Below are positions 43,911-52,993 of a stretch of DNA of 62,123 nt, one piece after another. The position numbers were made by a program, and so were the translations under genes. How positions within the stretch are numbered: position 1 is the stretch's first letter; each line of letters begins with the position of its first letter. This stretch comes from an uncultured Cardiobacterium sp. (GTDB lineage: Bacteria > Pseudomonadota > Gammaproteobacteria > Cardiobacteriales > Cardiobacteriaceae): NCBI RefSeq assembly GCF_938028825.1, contig NZ_CALIZP010000050.1:1-62123 (forward strand), given 5' to 3'. The notes beneath the pieces were generated by a model that saw only the letters and a list, made by a program, of their open reading frames with translations, did not search any database and was not told the origin of the DNA.

Positions 43911-44572
43911 CAGTAGGTGCGGGTGATGGGGCAGTCGAGCAGTTGCGCCTGGTAGAGGGCGGCGCGGTCGGCAACTTTGTCGCTGATGGTCATCAGCCAC
44001 GGTTTGGCGAGGAAGCTGCGGTTCTCAAAACCGCCCAGGCCTTCGTGATAGGCGAGATACTGGTTTTTCACGTCGTTCAAGTCCACGCCGTTACGGATGA
44101 CGTTCTGGTTGGCATACCAGCCGATGAAATCCACCGCATCGTCGAAACGCTCGCGCGAGACGTTCTGCCGCCCGCGTTTCAGTTGGTACCACTCCCAGGT
44201 CGGCTGCTTCACCTGCGCGTAGCCGTACGCCTGCGAAGGGCTCATCGCCGTCGGGTTGAAGCGGGATTCCTGATGCATGAAGGCCAGCACATACCACGGC
44301 TCGATATGCCAGCGCAGCCGTGTCGCATCCAGCGCTTCCGCCCAGTGCGGGCGCTGCCCCAGCAGCACGCAGGCGTTGTCCATCGTGGCCGTCGCCGGTT
44401 GCGGCTCATTCTGATAACGCGGGTCGCGCGGCGCGAAATTGTCCCACGGGTCCTGCCCCATATCGGCACTCGCCGGTTGATGACGCGGCGGATGATGATG
44501 CTGCCGCTGATACGACGAACAGGCCGACAAAACCAGCACACCAAGAACACATAACAGCCCGTGCAAACGCAT
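43910..44572 (-). CDS. Lytic transglycosylase lipoprotein (SLT domain)
   Basis: 220 residues with lipobox LSAC (lipid Cys18) and a His/Pro-rich linker. The SLT-type lysozyme-like domain shows the catalytic Glu in FMHQESRFNPTAMSPSQAYG and the following YAQVKQPTWEWY block. These outer-membrane-anchored enzymes cleave peptidoglycan with formation of 1,6-anhydroMurNAc. It resembles EmtA/Slt70-like small members rather than MltB. First gene of the tsaC-purK run, divergent from glnS. Confidence 0.88.
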   Translation of the reverse strand: MRLHGLLCVLGVLVLSACSSYQRQHHHPPRHQPASADMGQDPWDNFAPRDPRYQNEPQPATATMDNACVLLGQRPHWAEALDATRLRWHIEPWYVLAFMHQESRFNPTAMSPSQAYGYAQVKQPTWEWYQLKRGRQNVSRERFDDAVDFIGWYANQNVIRNGVDLNDVKNQYLAYHEGLGGFENRSFLAKPWLMTISDKVADRAALYQAQLLDCPITRTY

Positions 44573-44648
44573 AAATGCCCCATATACCTGATAAAATGCC
44601 GCATTTTACACCGCCCTATGGCGAACCCAAAACCAGCACGAGGACATC

Positions 44649-46295
44649 ATGAGCCAAACTCCGGAAGCCGCCAATTTCATCAAGAACATCATCGAAGAAG
44701 ACCTGAAAAACGGCAAAAACGACGGCCGCGTCGTCACCCGTTTTCCCCCCGAACCCAACGGTTACCTGCACCTCGGCCACGTCAAATCCATCTGCCTCAA
44801 CTTCGACATGGCGCAGCGCTTCGGTGGCTACTGCAACCTGCGCTACGACGACACCAACCCCGAAAAAGAAAACGAAGAATACATGGCGAGCATCCGGCGC
44901 GACGTGCACTGGCTCGGCTTCGACTGGAAATACCTCAACCACGCCAGCGACTACTTCCCGCAACTGCTGGATTACGCCTTCCGTCTCATCGACAAGGGGC
45001 TTGCCTATGTGGACAGCCAGAACGCCGACGAAATCCGCGAAAATCGCGGCACCCTGACCGAACCCGGCACAAACAGCCCCTACCGCGAGCGCAGTATCGC
45101 GGAAAACCGCGCCCTCTTTCAGGAAATGGCGGACGGCAGACACCCGGACGGCAGCCACGTCCTGCGTGCCAAAATCGACATGGCCTCGCCCAACATCAAC
45201 CTGCGCGACCCGGTTATCTACCGCATCCGCCACGCCGCGCACTTCCACGCCGGCGATTCGTGGAAAGTCTATCCAATGTACGACTACACCCACTGCCTCT
45301 CCGACATGCTCGAAGGCATCACCCACAGCCTCTGCACCCTCGAATTCGAAGATCACCGCCCGCTCTACGACTGGGTGCTGGACGTCCTCGAAACCCCGTG
45401 CCACCCGCAGCAAATCGAATTCGCCCGCCTCTCGCTCGAATACACCGTCCTCTCCAAACGCCGCCTCATCCAGCTCGTGCAAGAAAAACACGTGAACGGC
45501 TGGGACGACCCGCGTATGCCCACCATTGCCGGCATGCGGCGGCGTGGCATTCCCGCCGGGGCGTTGCGCGACTTCTGCCGCAAAATCGGCATCAGCAAAG
45601 CTGACGGCACCATTGCCATTGACTACTTCGAAAGCACCATCCGCGACTACCTGAACGAACACGCCGCGCGCCGCATGATCGTCGTCCGCCCGCTCAAACT
45701 GACCCTCACCAGCTTGTCGGACGACCATGAAGAAACCTACCGGCTGCCGAACCACCCGCAGGACGAAACACAAGGCAGCCGCGCCGTACCGTTTGGCAAC
45801 ACCCTCTACATCGAACAGGACGACTTCGCCGAAGTACCGCCGAAAAAATGGAAGCGCCTCGCGCCCGGCCAGGCGGTGCGCCTGCGCGGCAGCTACGTCA
45901 TCACCTGCGACGAAGTCATCAAAGACGTGGCGGGCAACATCATCGAGCTGCGCTGCCATCACGACCCCGCCACCCTCGGCAAAAACCCGGAAGGCTACAA
46001 GGCGAACGGCGTTATCCACTGGGTCAGCGCCCGCCACGCGCTTGACTGCGAAGTCCGCCACTACGAACGCCTCTTCACCCGCCCCGACCCGATGGCGGCG
46101 GAGAACTTCCTCGACACCATCAACCCGCACTCGCTCACCACCATCACCGGTGCAAAAACCGAACCGGCCGCAGCGGCGGAAGCGGGCACCGTGTACCAGT
46201 TTGAACGCCTCGGCTACTACGCCGTCGATCCGGACAGCACGGCGGACAGACCCGTTTTCAACCGCACCGTTGAACTGCGCGACGGCTTCAAATAA
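44649..46295 (+). CDS. glnS: Glutaminyl-tRNA synthetase
   Basis: Class I aminoacyl-tRNA synthetase of 548 residues (E. coli 554) charging tRNA-Gln. HIGH-type motif PPEPNGYLHLGHVKSI (about 34-49), the RYDDTNPEKE block and the KMSKS equivalent VLSKRR (about 268-273) are present. The C-terminal beta-barrel anticodon domains begin near residue 340. Presence of GlnRS means Gln-tRNA is made directly, as in other gammaproteobacteria. A TAAAAT -10-like box lies upstream near 44592. Confidence 0.97.
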   Translation: MSQTPEAANFIKNIIEEDLKNGKNDGRVVTRFPPEPNGYLHLGHVKSICLNFDMAQRFGGYCNLRYDDTNPEKENEEYMASIRRDVHWLGFDWKYLNHASDYFPQLLDYAFRLIDKGLAYVDSQNADEIRENRGTLTEPGTNSPYRERSIAENRALFQEMADGRHPDGSHVLRAKIDMASPNINLRDPVIYRIRHAAHFHAGDSWKVYPMYDYTHCLSDMLEGITHSLCTLEFEDHRPLYDWVLDVLETPCHPQQIEFARLSLEYTVLSKRRLIQLVQEKHVNGWDDPRMPTIAGMRRRGIPAGALRDFCRKIGISKADGTIAIDYFESTIRDYLNEHAARRMIVVRPLKLTLTSLSDDHEETYRLPNHPQDETQGSRAVPFGNTLYIEQDDFAEVPPKKWKRLAPGQAVRLRGSYVITCDEVIKDVAGNIIELRCHHDPATLGKNPEGYKANGVIHWVSARHALDCEVRHYERLFTRPDPMAAENFLDTINPHSLTTITGAKTEPAAAAEAGTVYQFERLGYYAVDPDSTADRPVFNRTVELRDGFK

Positions 46296-46303
46296 CCGCA
46301 ATC

Positions 46304-47599
46304 ATGGCGACCGCAGCGCGCACCAGCTGCCATTTCCCGCTCAACCTCGCCGACCCGCGCACGCACGGCTGGGGCGGCGCCCGTCTTGATCCCTCGCACT
46401 TCACCGTCTGGCTGATCATCAACATGTTGGTGCTGTTCTTTCTGTACGACAAAAGCACCGGGCCGTTTTTTGCGCCTGTCGCAAAATGGTTGCTGCCGCT
46501 GTGGTTTGGTTGCGGAGCGTTCCTCTACCTGCGCCGCCTCGCCTATTACCGCCCACAGTTCCTGCCCAGGCCGCGCGTCGTCTGCGATCCGCGCGGCATC
46601 ACCCTGCACGGCGCCTTTGGCCGCATCCGCCATCAATGGCGCTGGGCGGCGCTTGCCGATGTGCGCTATCAGCGCGGTATGCAGCGCGGCCTGCTGCTGG
46701 AACCACGGCAAGGCGTGCCGGTCTGCTACCGCAGCGGCCTGCTGGAACACGACGATTACGTTGACATCGTCGCCACGGCGCGGCCTTATCTGCGCGGCGC
46801 CGTGCCGCCGCAGCAGCCCGTCATCGTGCCGCCGGGGTTTGAACACTGCTGGTATGAACAGCGCAACGGCAGTTACAACCTCGCCTATTGGCTGCTGCTG
46901 ATGCTTCTGTTGATACTGATACTCTTCACCCTGGATCTTCTCCCGAATTTGCTGAAAGAATGGGACACGCCACCACCGCCCTTTCTCACGGGCTGGTTCT
47001 GTTTCTTCCTGATTGCCGGCAGCGTCGTGCTCGGCCTGTCCTGGATTCTCGTCATCGTGCGGGAATACCGCGCCCTCACTGCCGCCATGCCGCTCCTGCT
47101 GCGCGCCGCCGATCGCGACGGCCTGCATTTTTACTACCGCAACGGCTGCATCCACAGCCTGGCGTGGCAGGACATCCGCGACATGCGGCGGGTGCATATC
47201 AGCGGCAATCATTCCCATGATGCCCTCGATTTGTACGACCGCCTCGGCCATTGCTACCGCATCGACAGTTTCCAGACCATTCAGGATCACGACTACGACC
47301 TCGTCCTGACGGAAACCCTGGACCTGTTCACCGCCATCCGCGCCGGCAAAGCGCTGCCGCCCCTGTCCGCGTCCGAAATCACGCACGTGCTGCTTGGCGA
47401 GCGCATCCTCTTCTGGATAAACACCCCGCTGGCCTGCTTCTTTATTTCTGCCGCTATTCAGAGAAGTCTGCATATGCAAACTCGGCTGACCGTGCAGTTT
47501 GACGTTCTCTTCCCATTTCTCTTCATCGCGCAGGGCGCACTGAACGTTATCGTGCCGCTGTTCAGCCTCTTCATCCGGGAAAAATTTCGCCGGAAATGA
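46304..47599 (+). CDS. Membrane protein of unknown function
   Basis: 431 residues, starting 8 nt after glnS and so probably read through from it. Two N-terminal helices (about 32-52 and 60-78) are followed by a PH-like beta domain (about 88-180, PRVVCDPRGITLHGAFGRIRHQW split). Two more helices occupy about 195-265, then a second similar beta domain (DGLHFYYRNGCIHSLAWQDI), and hydrophobic helices near the C-terminus. The duplicated membrane-plus-beta plan suggests internal duplication. No family is recognised. Confidence 0.7.
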   Translation: MATAARTSCHFPLNLADPRTHGWGGARLDPSHFTVWLIINMLVLFFLYDKSTGPFFAPVAKWLLPLWFGCGAFLYLRRLAYYRPQFLPRPRVVCDPRGITLHGAFGRIRHQWRWAALADVRYQRGMQRGLLLEPRQGVPVCYRSGLLEHDDYVDIVATARPYLRGAVPPQQPVIVPPGFEHCWYEQRNGSYNLAYWLLLMLLLILILFTLDLLPNLLKEWDTPPPPFLTGWFCFFLIAGSVVLGLSWILVIVREYRALTAAMPLLLRAADRDGLHFYYRNGCIHSLAWQDIRDMRRVHISGNHSHDALDLYDRLGHCYRIDSFQTIQDHDYDLVLTETLDLFTAIRAGKALPPLSASEITHVLLGERILFWINTPLACFFISAAIQRSLHMQTRLTVQFDVLFPFLFIAQGALNVIVPLFSLFIREKFRRK

Positions 47600-47781
47600 A
47601 GCGCGTAGCCGCGCCGCCCGGCGGCATTTCACGGGCGCGAGATGCGGCGAAGAAAGCAGAGACGTTGCAAATTGAAACGGCCATAAATCATGGCGGTGGG
47701 TATAGGTCCACCCTGTGCGGGAAACCGGCATTTACGCCATTTAGCGGATTTTGTCGTGATATGAAGAGCAGCGGTAAAAGC

Positions 47782-48669
47782 TCATGATGTTTTCTTCTTC
47801 GCGCGCGGGTGGTGGGCGTCGTAGTTTTTCATCAGGTACTGCGCGTCGAGATGGGTGTAGATTTGCGTGGTGGCGAGATTTTTGTGGCCGAGCATTTCCT
47901 GCACGGCGCGGATGTTGCCGGAGGATTGCAGGATGTGGGTGGCGAAGCTGTGCCGCAGCATGTGCGGGTGGATGTCGGTGTCGATTTTTTCGCGCGCATA
48001 GGCTTTGAGCCTGAGGGCGATGCCGCGTTCGCTAATGCGGCTGCCGTTTTTGTTGAGGAAGAGGGCGGTTTCTGCGGGATTTTTTTGCAACGTGCCGCGC
48101 ACCGCGCGCCAGCGCGCCAGCGCTTCGCGCGCTTTGCTGCCGATGAAGACGAGGCGTTCGACGCCGCCTTTGCCACGGATGATGGTGTGGCCGTCGCGTT
48201 CGGGCAGGCCGGCATCGAGTGCGGCGAGTTCGGCGAGGCGCAGTCCCGCCGAGTAGAAGAGTTCGAGGATGGCGTGGTCGCGCAGTTTGAGCGGGTCGTC
48301 ATCTGCGGGCGGGGCGAGAAGGGCGGTGATTTGTTCGGGGGTGAGGACACCCGGCAGCGGGCGGCGGTTTTTGCGCGGCAGTTTGAGGTGGGCGCTGGGG
48401 TCGTCGGGCAGGTCGCGGTGGCGGTGCAGCCAGCCGTAGTAGCCGCGCAGGGCGGCGCGATGCTGGTTCAGGGTGGCGGGGCTGTAGCCGCGTTCTTTGG
48501 TGAGGCGGCCGAGATAGGCTTTCAGGGTTTGCGCGTCCAGCACGCGCAGGTCTTCTTCCGGGAAGGCGGCGGCGAATTGGGCGAGCAGGCGGCGGTAGGT
48601 GGCGATGGTTTGCGCGGCGGCGGCGCGTTCATAGCGCAGGTAGGCGAGGTAGTCGTCGAGGTCGCTCAT
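47782..48669 (-). CDS. xerC: Tyrosine recombinase XerC
   Basis: 295-residue chromosome-dimer resolvase acting at dif with XerD. The N-terminal SAM-like domain is at about 1-90. The catalytic domain shows Arg in SAGLRLAELAAL, Lys in IRGKGGVERLV, HMLRHSFATHIL (His/Arg), LGHKNLATTQIYTHL (His and the nucleophile Tyr). All catalytic residues are present. XerC rather than XerD because it directly follows dapF with an ATGA overlap, the dapF-xerC arrangement of gammaproteobacteria. No mobile-element context. Confidence 0.92.
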   Translation of the reverse strand: MSDLDDYLAYLRYERAAAAQTIATYRRLLAQFAAAFPEEDLRVLDAQTLKAYLGRLTKERGYSPATLNQHRAALRGYYGWLHRHRDLPDDPSAHLKLPRKNRRPLPGVLTPEQITALLAPPADDDPLKLRDHAILELFYSAGLRLAELAALDAGLPERDGHTIIRGKGGVERLVFIGSKAREALARWRAVRGTLQKNPAETALFLNKNGSRISERGIALRLKAYAREKIDTDIHPHMLRHSFATHILQSSGNIRAVQEMLGHKNLATTQIYTHLDAQYLMKNYDAHHPRAKKKTS

Positions 48670-49490
48670 GCGAGTTCGCCGTGATAGACGGTGGCGGCGG
48701 GGCCGCTCATGGTGAGTTGGGCGGCGTCATCCGGCCAGGCGATGTGCAGCGTGCCGCGCGTGAGGCGGACGCTCACGTCGCGATCCAGCAGGCCGCGCCG
48801 GATGCCGACGGCGACGGCGGCGCAGGCACCGGTGCCGCAGGCCTGGGTTTCGCCCGCGCCGCGTTCGTACACGCGCAGGCGGATGTGGCGGCGGTCGTCG
48901 ATTTGCATGAAGCCGGCGTTGACGGCGGCGGGGAAGAGGGGATGGGTTTGCAGCGCGGCACCGACGACGGCGACGGGCGCGGCGGCGATGTCATCCACGA
49001 CGCAGACGGCATGCGGGTTGCCCATGCTGACGATGCCGAGTTGCAGGTCGTATCCGGCGGCATGAACGGGCTGATAGAGGCAGTCGCTTTGTGCGGCGGT
49101 GAACGGGGTGAAATCCGGCACGCCCATATCGACGCGGTAGTTATCGCCGCCGTCGTGGGCGATGGTGATGCTGCCGCGTTTGACGGCGACGCGGACGGGA
49201 CGGTCGGGCGGGTGCAGGCCGTGGTCGTGCAGGTATTTGCCGAAGCAGCGCGCGCCGTTGCCGCAGTGTTCGACTTCGCCGCCGTCGGCGTTGAAGATGC
49301 GGTAGGCAAAATCGTGCGCGGCATCGGGCGCGGGTTCGATGATCAGCAGTTGATCGAAGCCGATGCCGCTGTGGCGATCGGCCAGCGCGGTGATTTGCCC
49401 GCGCGGCCAGTCGAAGGCTTCATGCCGGGCATCGAGGACGATGAAATCGTTGCCGAGGCCGTGCATTTTTGTGAAGCGGCGGATGCTCAT
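48666..49490 (-). CDS. dapF: Diaminopimelate epimerase
   Basis: 274-residue PLP-independent epimerase converting LL- to meso-diaminopimelate for lysine and peptidoglycan. The first catalytic Cys is in VEHCGNGARCFGKYL and the second in QACGTGACAAVAVG. The N-terminal MHGLGNDFIVLDAR is the family start. Overlaps xerC downstream and the YeaQ-like gene upstream by 4 nt each (ATGA), so the three are translationally coupled. Confidence 0.96.
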   Translation of the reverse strand: MSIRRFTKMHGLGNDFIVLDARHEAFDWPRGQITALADRHSGIGFDQLLIIEPAPDAAHDFAYRIFNADGGEVEHCGNGARCFGKYLHDHGLHPPDRPVRVAVKRGSITIAHDGGDNYRVDMGVPDFTPFTAAQSDCLYQPVHAAGYDLQLGIVSMGNPHAVCVVDDIAAAPVAVVGAALQTHPLFPAAVNAGFMQIDDRRHIRLRVYERGAGETQACGTGACAAVAVGIRRGLLDRDVSVRLTRGTLHIAWPDDAAQLTMSGPAATVYHGELA

Positions 49491-49750
49491 CGGCTCATCA
49501 CCAGGCGCAGCAGGGCGAGGATCAGGATGGCACCGAGGATGGAAGCGATGAAGCCCGCCGGTTGGCCGAGGCGGTACAGGCCGAGTTCGCGGCCGATCAG
49601 CCCGGCGGCGACGGCACCGGCAATGCCGAGGCCGGTGGTGAGCACGCAGCCGAGATTGTCGCGCCCCGGCATCAGCGCGCGGGCAATCAGGCCGATGATG
49701 AAGCCGATGGCAATCATGTACAGCAGGCTTTGGTTGAGGTGGATGGTCAT
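49487..49750 (-). CDS. GlsB/YeaQ/YmgE family stress membrane protein
   Basis: 87 residues with three hydrophobic segments and the family pattern IGFIIGLIARALMPGRDNLG followed by a second Gly-rich helix and ILGAILILALLRLVM. The family (transglycosylase-associated protein) is of unknown biochemical role and often stress-induced. Behind a GGAGCAACAA ribosome site; its stop overlaps the dapF start (ATGA). Confidence 0.88.
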   Translation of the reverse strand: MTIHLNQSLLYMIAIGFIIGLIARALMPGRDNLGCVLTTGLGIAGAVAAGLIGRELGLYRLGQPAGFIASILGAILILALLRLVMSR

Positions 49751-49914
49751 GGTTTGTTGCTCCTGTGATACAAATCAGCGGGGCGCACTATAACCACAGC
49801 CCGCCGCGTGTGCCAAACCCGCCTGCCCGCCGCATCCGCCCCGCAGACCGCGCCAATAGCCAGTACAGGGGGCGCGCTATACAATGTTGCCGTCTGTCCA
49901 TACAAGGAAAAAAC

Positions 49915-50955
49915 ATGCAAAACGACCTGCTGCTCCGCGTCCTCAGAGGCGAACCCGTCCCCCGCACCCCTGTCTGGATGATGCGCCAGGCGGGGCGTTA
50001 CCTGCCCGAATACCGCGCCACGCGCGAACAGGCCGGCGATTTCATGACCCTGTGCCGGACGCCGGAACTCGCCTGCGCGGTAACGCTGCAACCGCTGGAA
50101 CGCTTCCGCCTCGACGCCGCCATCCTCTTTTCCGACATCCTCACCATCCCCGACGCGATGGGCCTCGGCCTCAACTTCATCCCCGGCGAAGGCCCGACCT
50201 TCAACCACCCCATTGAAAGCGCCGCCGACGTCGCCGCGCTCGGCACACCCGACATGGAAAGCGACCTTGGCTATGTCATGGATGCCGTGCGCCTCATCCG
50301 CCGCGAACTGGACGGCCGCGCACCGCTCATCGGCTTCAGCGGCAGCCCGTGGACACTCGCCACCTACATGATCGAAGGCGGGACGAGCCGCGACTTCACC
50401 CGCGCCAAAGCCATGCTCTACCGCGAACCGCGCACCCTGCACCAACTACTCGACAAACTCGCCACCGCCGTCAGCGCCTACCTCACTGCGCAAATCGAGG
50501 CGGGCGCGCAGGCGGTGATGCTGTTCGACACCTGGGGCGGCATCCTCGCCTGGCCGGCGTATCGCGACTACTCGCTCGCCTACATGCAGCGCATCATCAC
50601 CGCCATCGGCGGCAAAGCGCCGCTCATCCTCTTCACCAAAGGCGGCGGGCAATGGCTGCCGATGATGAAGGACAGCGGCGCGGCGGCCATCGGCCTCGAC
50701 TGGACGGCATCATTAGGCGCTGCCCGCGCCATCCTCGGCGAACACACCGCGCTGCAAGGCAACCTCGACCCCGCCATCCTGCGCGCCGACCCCACCGTCA
50801 TCGAAAACGAAGTGCGCCGCGTGCTCGCCGACTACGGCTACGGCCACCGCCACATCTTCAACCTCGGCCACGGCATCACCCCGGACATCCCGCCGGAACA
50901 CGCCGCCGCCATGATCGAAGCCGTGCACAAATACAGCCCGCCGTATCACAAATAA
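49915..50955 (+). CDS. hemE: Uroporphyrinogen decarboxylase
   Basis: 346-residue cytoplasmic enzyme that decarboxylates uroporphyrinogen III to coproporphyrinogen III in haem synthesis. Signatures are the N-terminal PVWMMRQAGRYLPEYR, the catalytic Asp region FSDILTIPDAMGLG, GFSGSPWTLATYMIEGG and the C-terminal FNLGHGITPDIPPEH. Start chosen at 49915 behind AAGGAAA; an open upstream extension lacks homology. The downstream EamA-RidA gene begins 7 nt later. Confidence 0.97.
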   Translation: MQNDLLLRVLRGEPVPRTPVWMMRQAGRYLPEYRATREQAGDFMTLCRTPELACAVTLQPLERFRLDAAILFSDILTIPDAMGLGLNFIPGEGPTFNHPIESAADVAALGTPDMESDLGYVMDAVRLIRRELDGRAPLIGFSGSPWTLATYMIEGGTSRDFTRAKAMLYREPRTLHQLLDKLATAVSAYLTAQIEAGAQAVMLFDTWGGILAWPAYRDYSLAYMQRIITAIGGKAPLILFTKGGGQWLPMMKDSGAAAIGLDWTASLGAARAILGEHTALQGNLDPAILRADPTVIENEVRRVLADYGYGHRHIFNLGHGITPDIPPEHAAAMIEAVHKYSPPYHK

Positions 50956-50962
50956 CTGCCCC

Positions 50963-52216
50963 ATGAACCGCCCCGGCATCCTCCTCACCACCGCCCTTGC
51001 CCCGCTCATCTGGGGCAGCACCTACCTTGTCACCACCGAGTTTCTGCCGCCGCACCGCCCCCTCACCGCCGCGCTCCTCCGCGTCCTGCCCGCCGGACTT
51101 CTGCTGCTGGCCTGGACACGCGAACTGCCCGCGCCGCGCGATTGGGGGAAAGTCCTCCTGCTCGGCATCCTCAACATCGGCCTGTTCCAGGCCATGCTGT
51201 TCATCGCCGCCTACCGCCTGCCTGGCGGGCTCGCCTCCGTCCTCAGCTCCACACAAATCCTGATGGTGCTGCTCCTCACCCGTCTCATCGGCAAAACCAC
51301 GCCGCCGCGCGCCGCCTGGCTGTGGGCGGCGGCAGGCATCGCGGGCATCGCCCTGCTGGTGCTGTCGCCACAGGCGCATTACGACCCCCTCGGTATCACC
51401 GCCGCGCTGACCGGTGCAGCGGCCATGGCGCTCGGCATGTACCTCGCCAAATACTGGCGCATCAGCCTGAGCCTCCCCGCCTTCACCGGCTGGCAACTGC
51501 TGTTCGGCGGCCTCTGCCTGCTGCCCGTCACCCTGTTGACTGAACGCGCCCCCGATACCCTGACCATCGCCAACATCGGCGGCTACCTCTACCTTTGTTT
51601 GTGCGGCGCGGTGCTGTCCTACATCCTCTTCTTCCGGGGCATCAGCAAACTGTCGCCAGCGGTGGTGTCCTCGCTGGGACTCTTGAGCCCCGTCAGCGCC
51701 TTCCTCCTCGGCTGGCTCTTCCTCGGACAAAGCATGGACGGCAAATCCCTCTGCGGCTTCGCGCTGGTGCTGGCCTCCATCTTCGGCGTGCAACAGGCGA
51801 TGGGCAAACAGCCGGCCGCCGCCGGGCGGGACACCCCCGGCCTTAACCGGACCCTTACGAGAAACATGATTACCTACATCGATCCCGAAGCGCGTTACAG
51901 CGACGCCACCATCCACCACGGCATCATCTACCTCGGCGGGCAGGTGCCCGAAGATGCGAAAGCCGACGCCGACGCGCAGACCCGCAGCGTGCTCGCGCAA
52001 ATCGACGCCCTTTTGGCGCGGCTGGGCAGCGACAAGGCGCACATTCTGGAAGCCGCCATCTACCTCGCCGATTTTGCCGACTACGACGCCATGAACCGCG
52101 TTTGGGACGCCTGGACCGCGCCCGGCCGCGCCCCGGCCCGCATCTGCGTGCAGGCGGCGCTGGCCGACCCGCGCTGGAAGGTGGAAATCCGCCTGACGGC
52201 GGCGGTCAGCGGCTGA
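50963..52216 (+). CDS. EamA-family transporter fused in frame to a RidA-family domain
   Basis: One uninterrupted 417-residue frame. Residues 1-285 are a ten-helix drug/metabolite (EamA) exporter with two repeats (APLIWGSTYLVTTEFLP at the start; LSPVSAFLLGWLFLGQSMDG near the end). After a short linker (about 286-301) residues 302-417 are a complete YjgF/RidA domain, MITYIDPEARYSDATIHHG, with the conserved Arg in APARICVQAAL. The internal ATG at the domain junction could also give a separate RidA protein, weakly preceded by ACGAGA. Whether the fusion is real or reflects a lost stop codon cannot be told here. Confidence 0.8.
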   Translation: MNRPGILLTTALAPLIWGSTYLVTTEFLPPHRPLTAALLRVLPAGLLLLAWTRELPAPRDWGKVLLLGILNIGLFQAMLFIAAYRLPGGLASVLSSTQILMVLLLTRLIGKTTPPRAAWLWAAAGIAGIALLVLSPQAHYDPLGITAALTGAAAMALGMYLAKYWRISLSLPAFTGWQLLFGGLCLLPVTLLTERAPDTLTIANIGGYLYLCLCGAVLSYILFFRGISKLSPAVVSSLGLLSPVSAFLLGWLFLGQSMDGKSLCGFALVLASIFGVQQAMGKQPAAAGRDTPGLNRTLTRNMITYIDPEARYSDATIHHGIIYLGGQVPEDAKADADAQTRSVLAQIDALLARLGSDKAHILEAAIYLADFADYDAMNRVWDAWTAPGRAPARICVQAALADPRWKVEIRLTAAVSG

Positions 52217-52221
52217 ACAGG

Positions 52222-52324
52222 TTATAGTCGTTTCAAACAGGAATGAGACAAGGCGGCGAGCCGAAGACAGTACTAGTACGGCGCGGGTCCCATAAAAATC
52301 GCGCAGCGATTTTTATGGGACCCG
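52222..52324. repeat. Repeat block: Correia-like half element plus 19-bp hairpin
   Basis: TATAGT near 52224, then GACAAGGCGGCGAGCCGAAG and ACAGTACTAGTACGGC up to 52282, resemble from memory the inner half of Neisseria Correia repeats. A perfect 19-bp inverted repeat follows (52284-52302 with 52306-52324, loop GCA), reading GGGTCCCATAAAAATCGC inward. The block sits between a gene end and the 5'-truncated gene that follows, so it marks an insertion or recombination point. Confidence 0.6.
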
Positions 52325-52984
52325 GTCAGACTCGCCCTGCTGGCGCTGGTCGTCATCGCCGCCTTTGTCCTGCGCCTGTTCTTCGACCGCTGTGCCGCGC
52401 CGCTGCGCATCGGGATTGACCGCGACACCATCCGCATCACCCGCCATCGTTATTGGCGCCTGCGCCCGCAGACGCGCGACTATCCGCTGCGCCTTTTCAG
52501 TGGCGTCGGCAGCTATGTCCGTGCCGACGCCTTTGGCAACGCGGCGCTGTTCACCGTGCTTTTGCCGCAGTTGCCCGGGCAACCGTCGCTGCGTCTCGGC
52601 CACCATCTGCTGTCGCTGCGCGAGGAGCCGTCGGACCTGACTGCCGCCCGGCTGCTGCGTGATGACACCTACCGCTGCCTCATCTTCACGCCGCCGGTTG
52701 CCGCGCTGCTCTTCCTCGTCGTCCCCATCGCCGCCGCGCTTCTCCTCGTGTGGCAACTCGTGCCGCCCGCCCTGCGTGCGTTGCGCAGCGGGCAATATCC
52801 GCCGCCCGGCGGGAAAACGCTGGTCCGCACCCGCATCCGCCATGGTCGCGCCGCCCGTGTTTCGCTGTGGCTGGAACTGGTGCTGATCCCGCTGTGGGGG
52901 CTGCTCCTGCTGGCGGGCAGTCTGCCCGTTCTCTATCAGGCGGCAGGCAAGCCCTGTTCCGCCGCCGGTCAAACGCCGCCGTAA
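52325..52984 (+). pseudogene. 5'-truncated membrane protein gene
   Basis: An open frame of about 219 codons begins directly at the repeat hairpin as VRLALLALVVIAAFVLRLFF. It has protein-like content (a beta domain RIGIDRDTIRITRHRYWRL, two later membrane helices) and ends at 52984. No ATG, GTG or TTG occurs in frame before 52556, and a stop lies in the repeat at 52274-52276, so the natural start is lost. The original gene probably had another helix upstream. A shortened product from the GTG at 52556 cannot be excluded. Confidence 0.55.
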
Positions 52985-52993
52985 GCGGCGTGC

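Noticed and set aside
47600..47781. Third copy of the dispersed repeat (CCGGCATTTACGCC near 47728)
   Set aside because: Only a short ATTTAC-centred similarity; flanks do not align with the copies at 28.6 and 42.0 kb.
47782..48669. Phage or island integrase
   Set aside because: Tyrosine recombinase, but coupled by ATGA to dapF, so it is housekeeping XerC.
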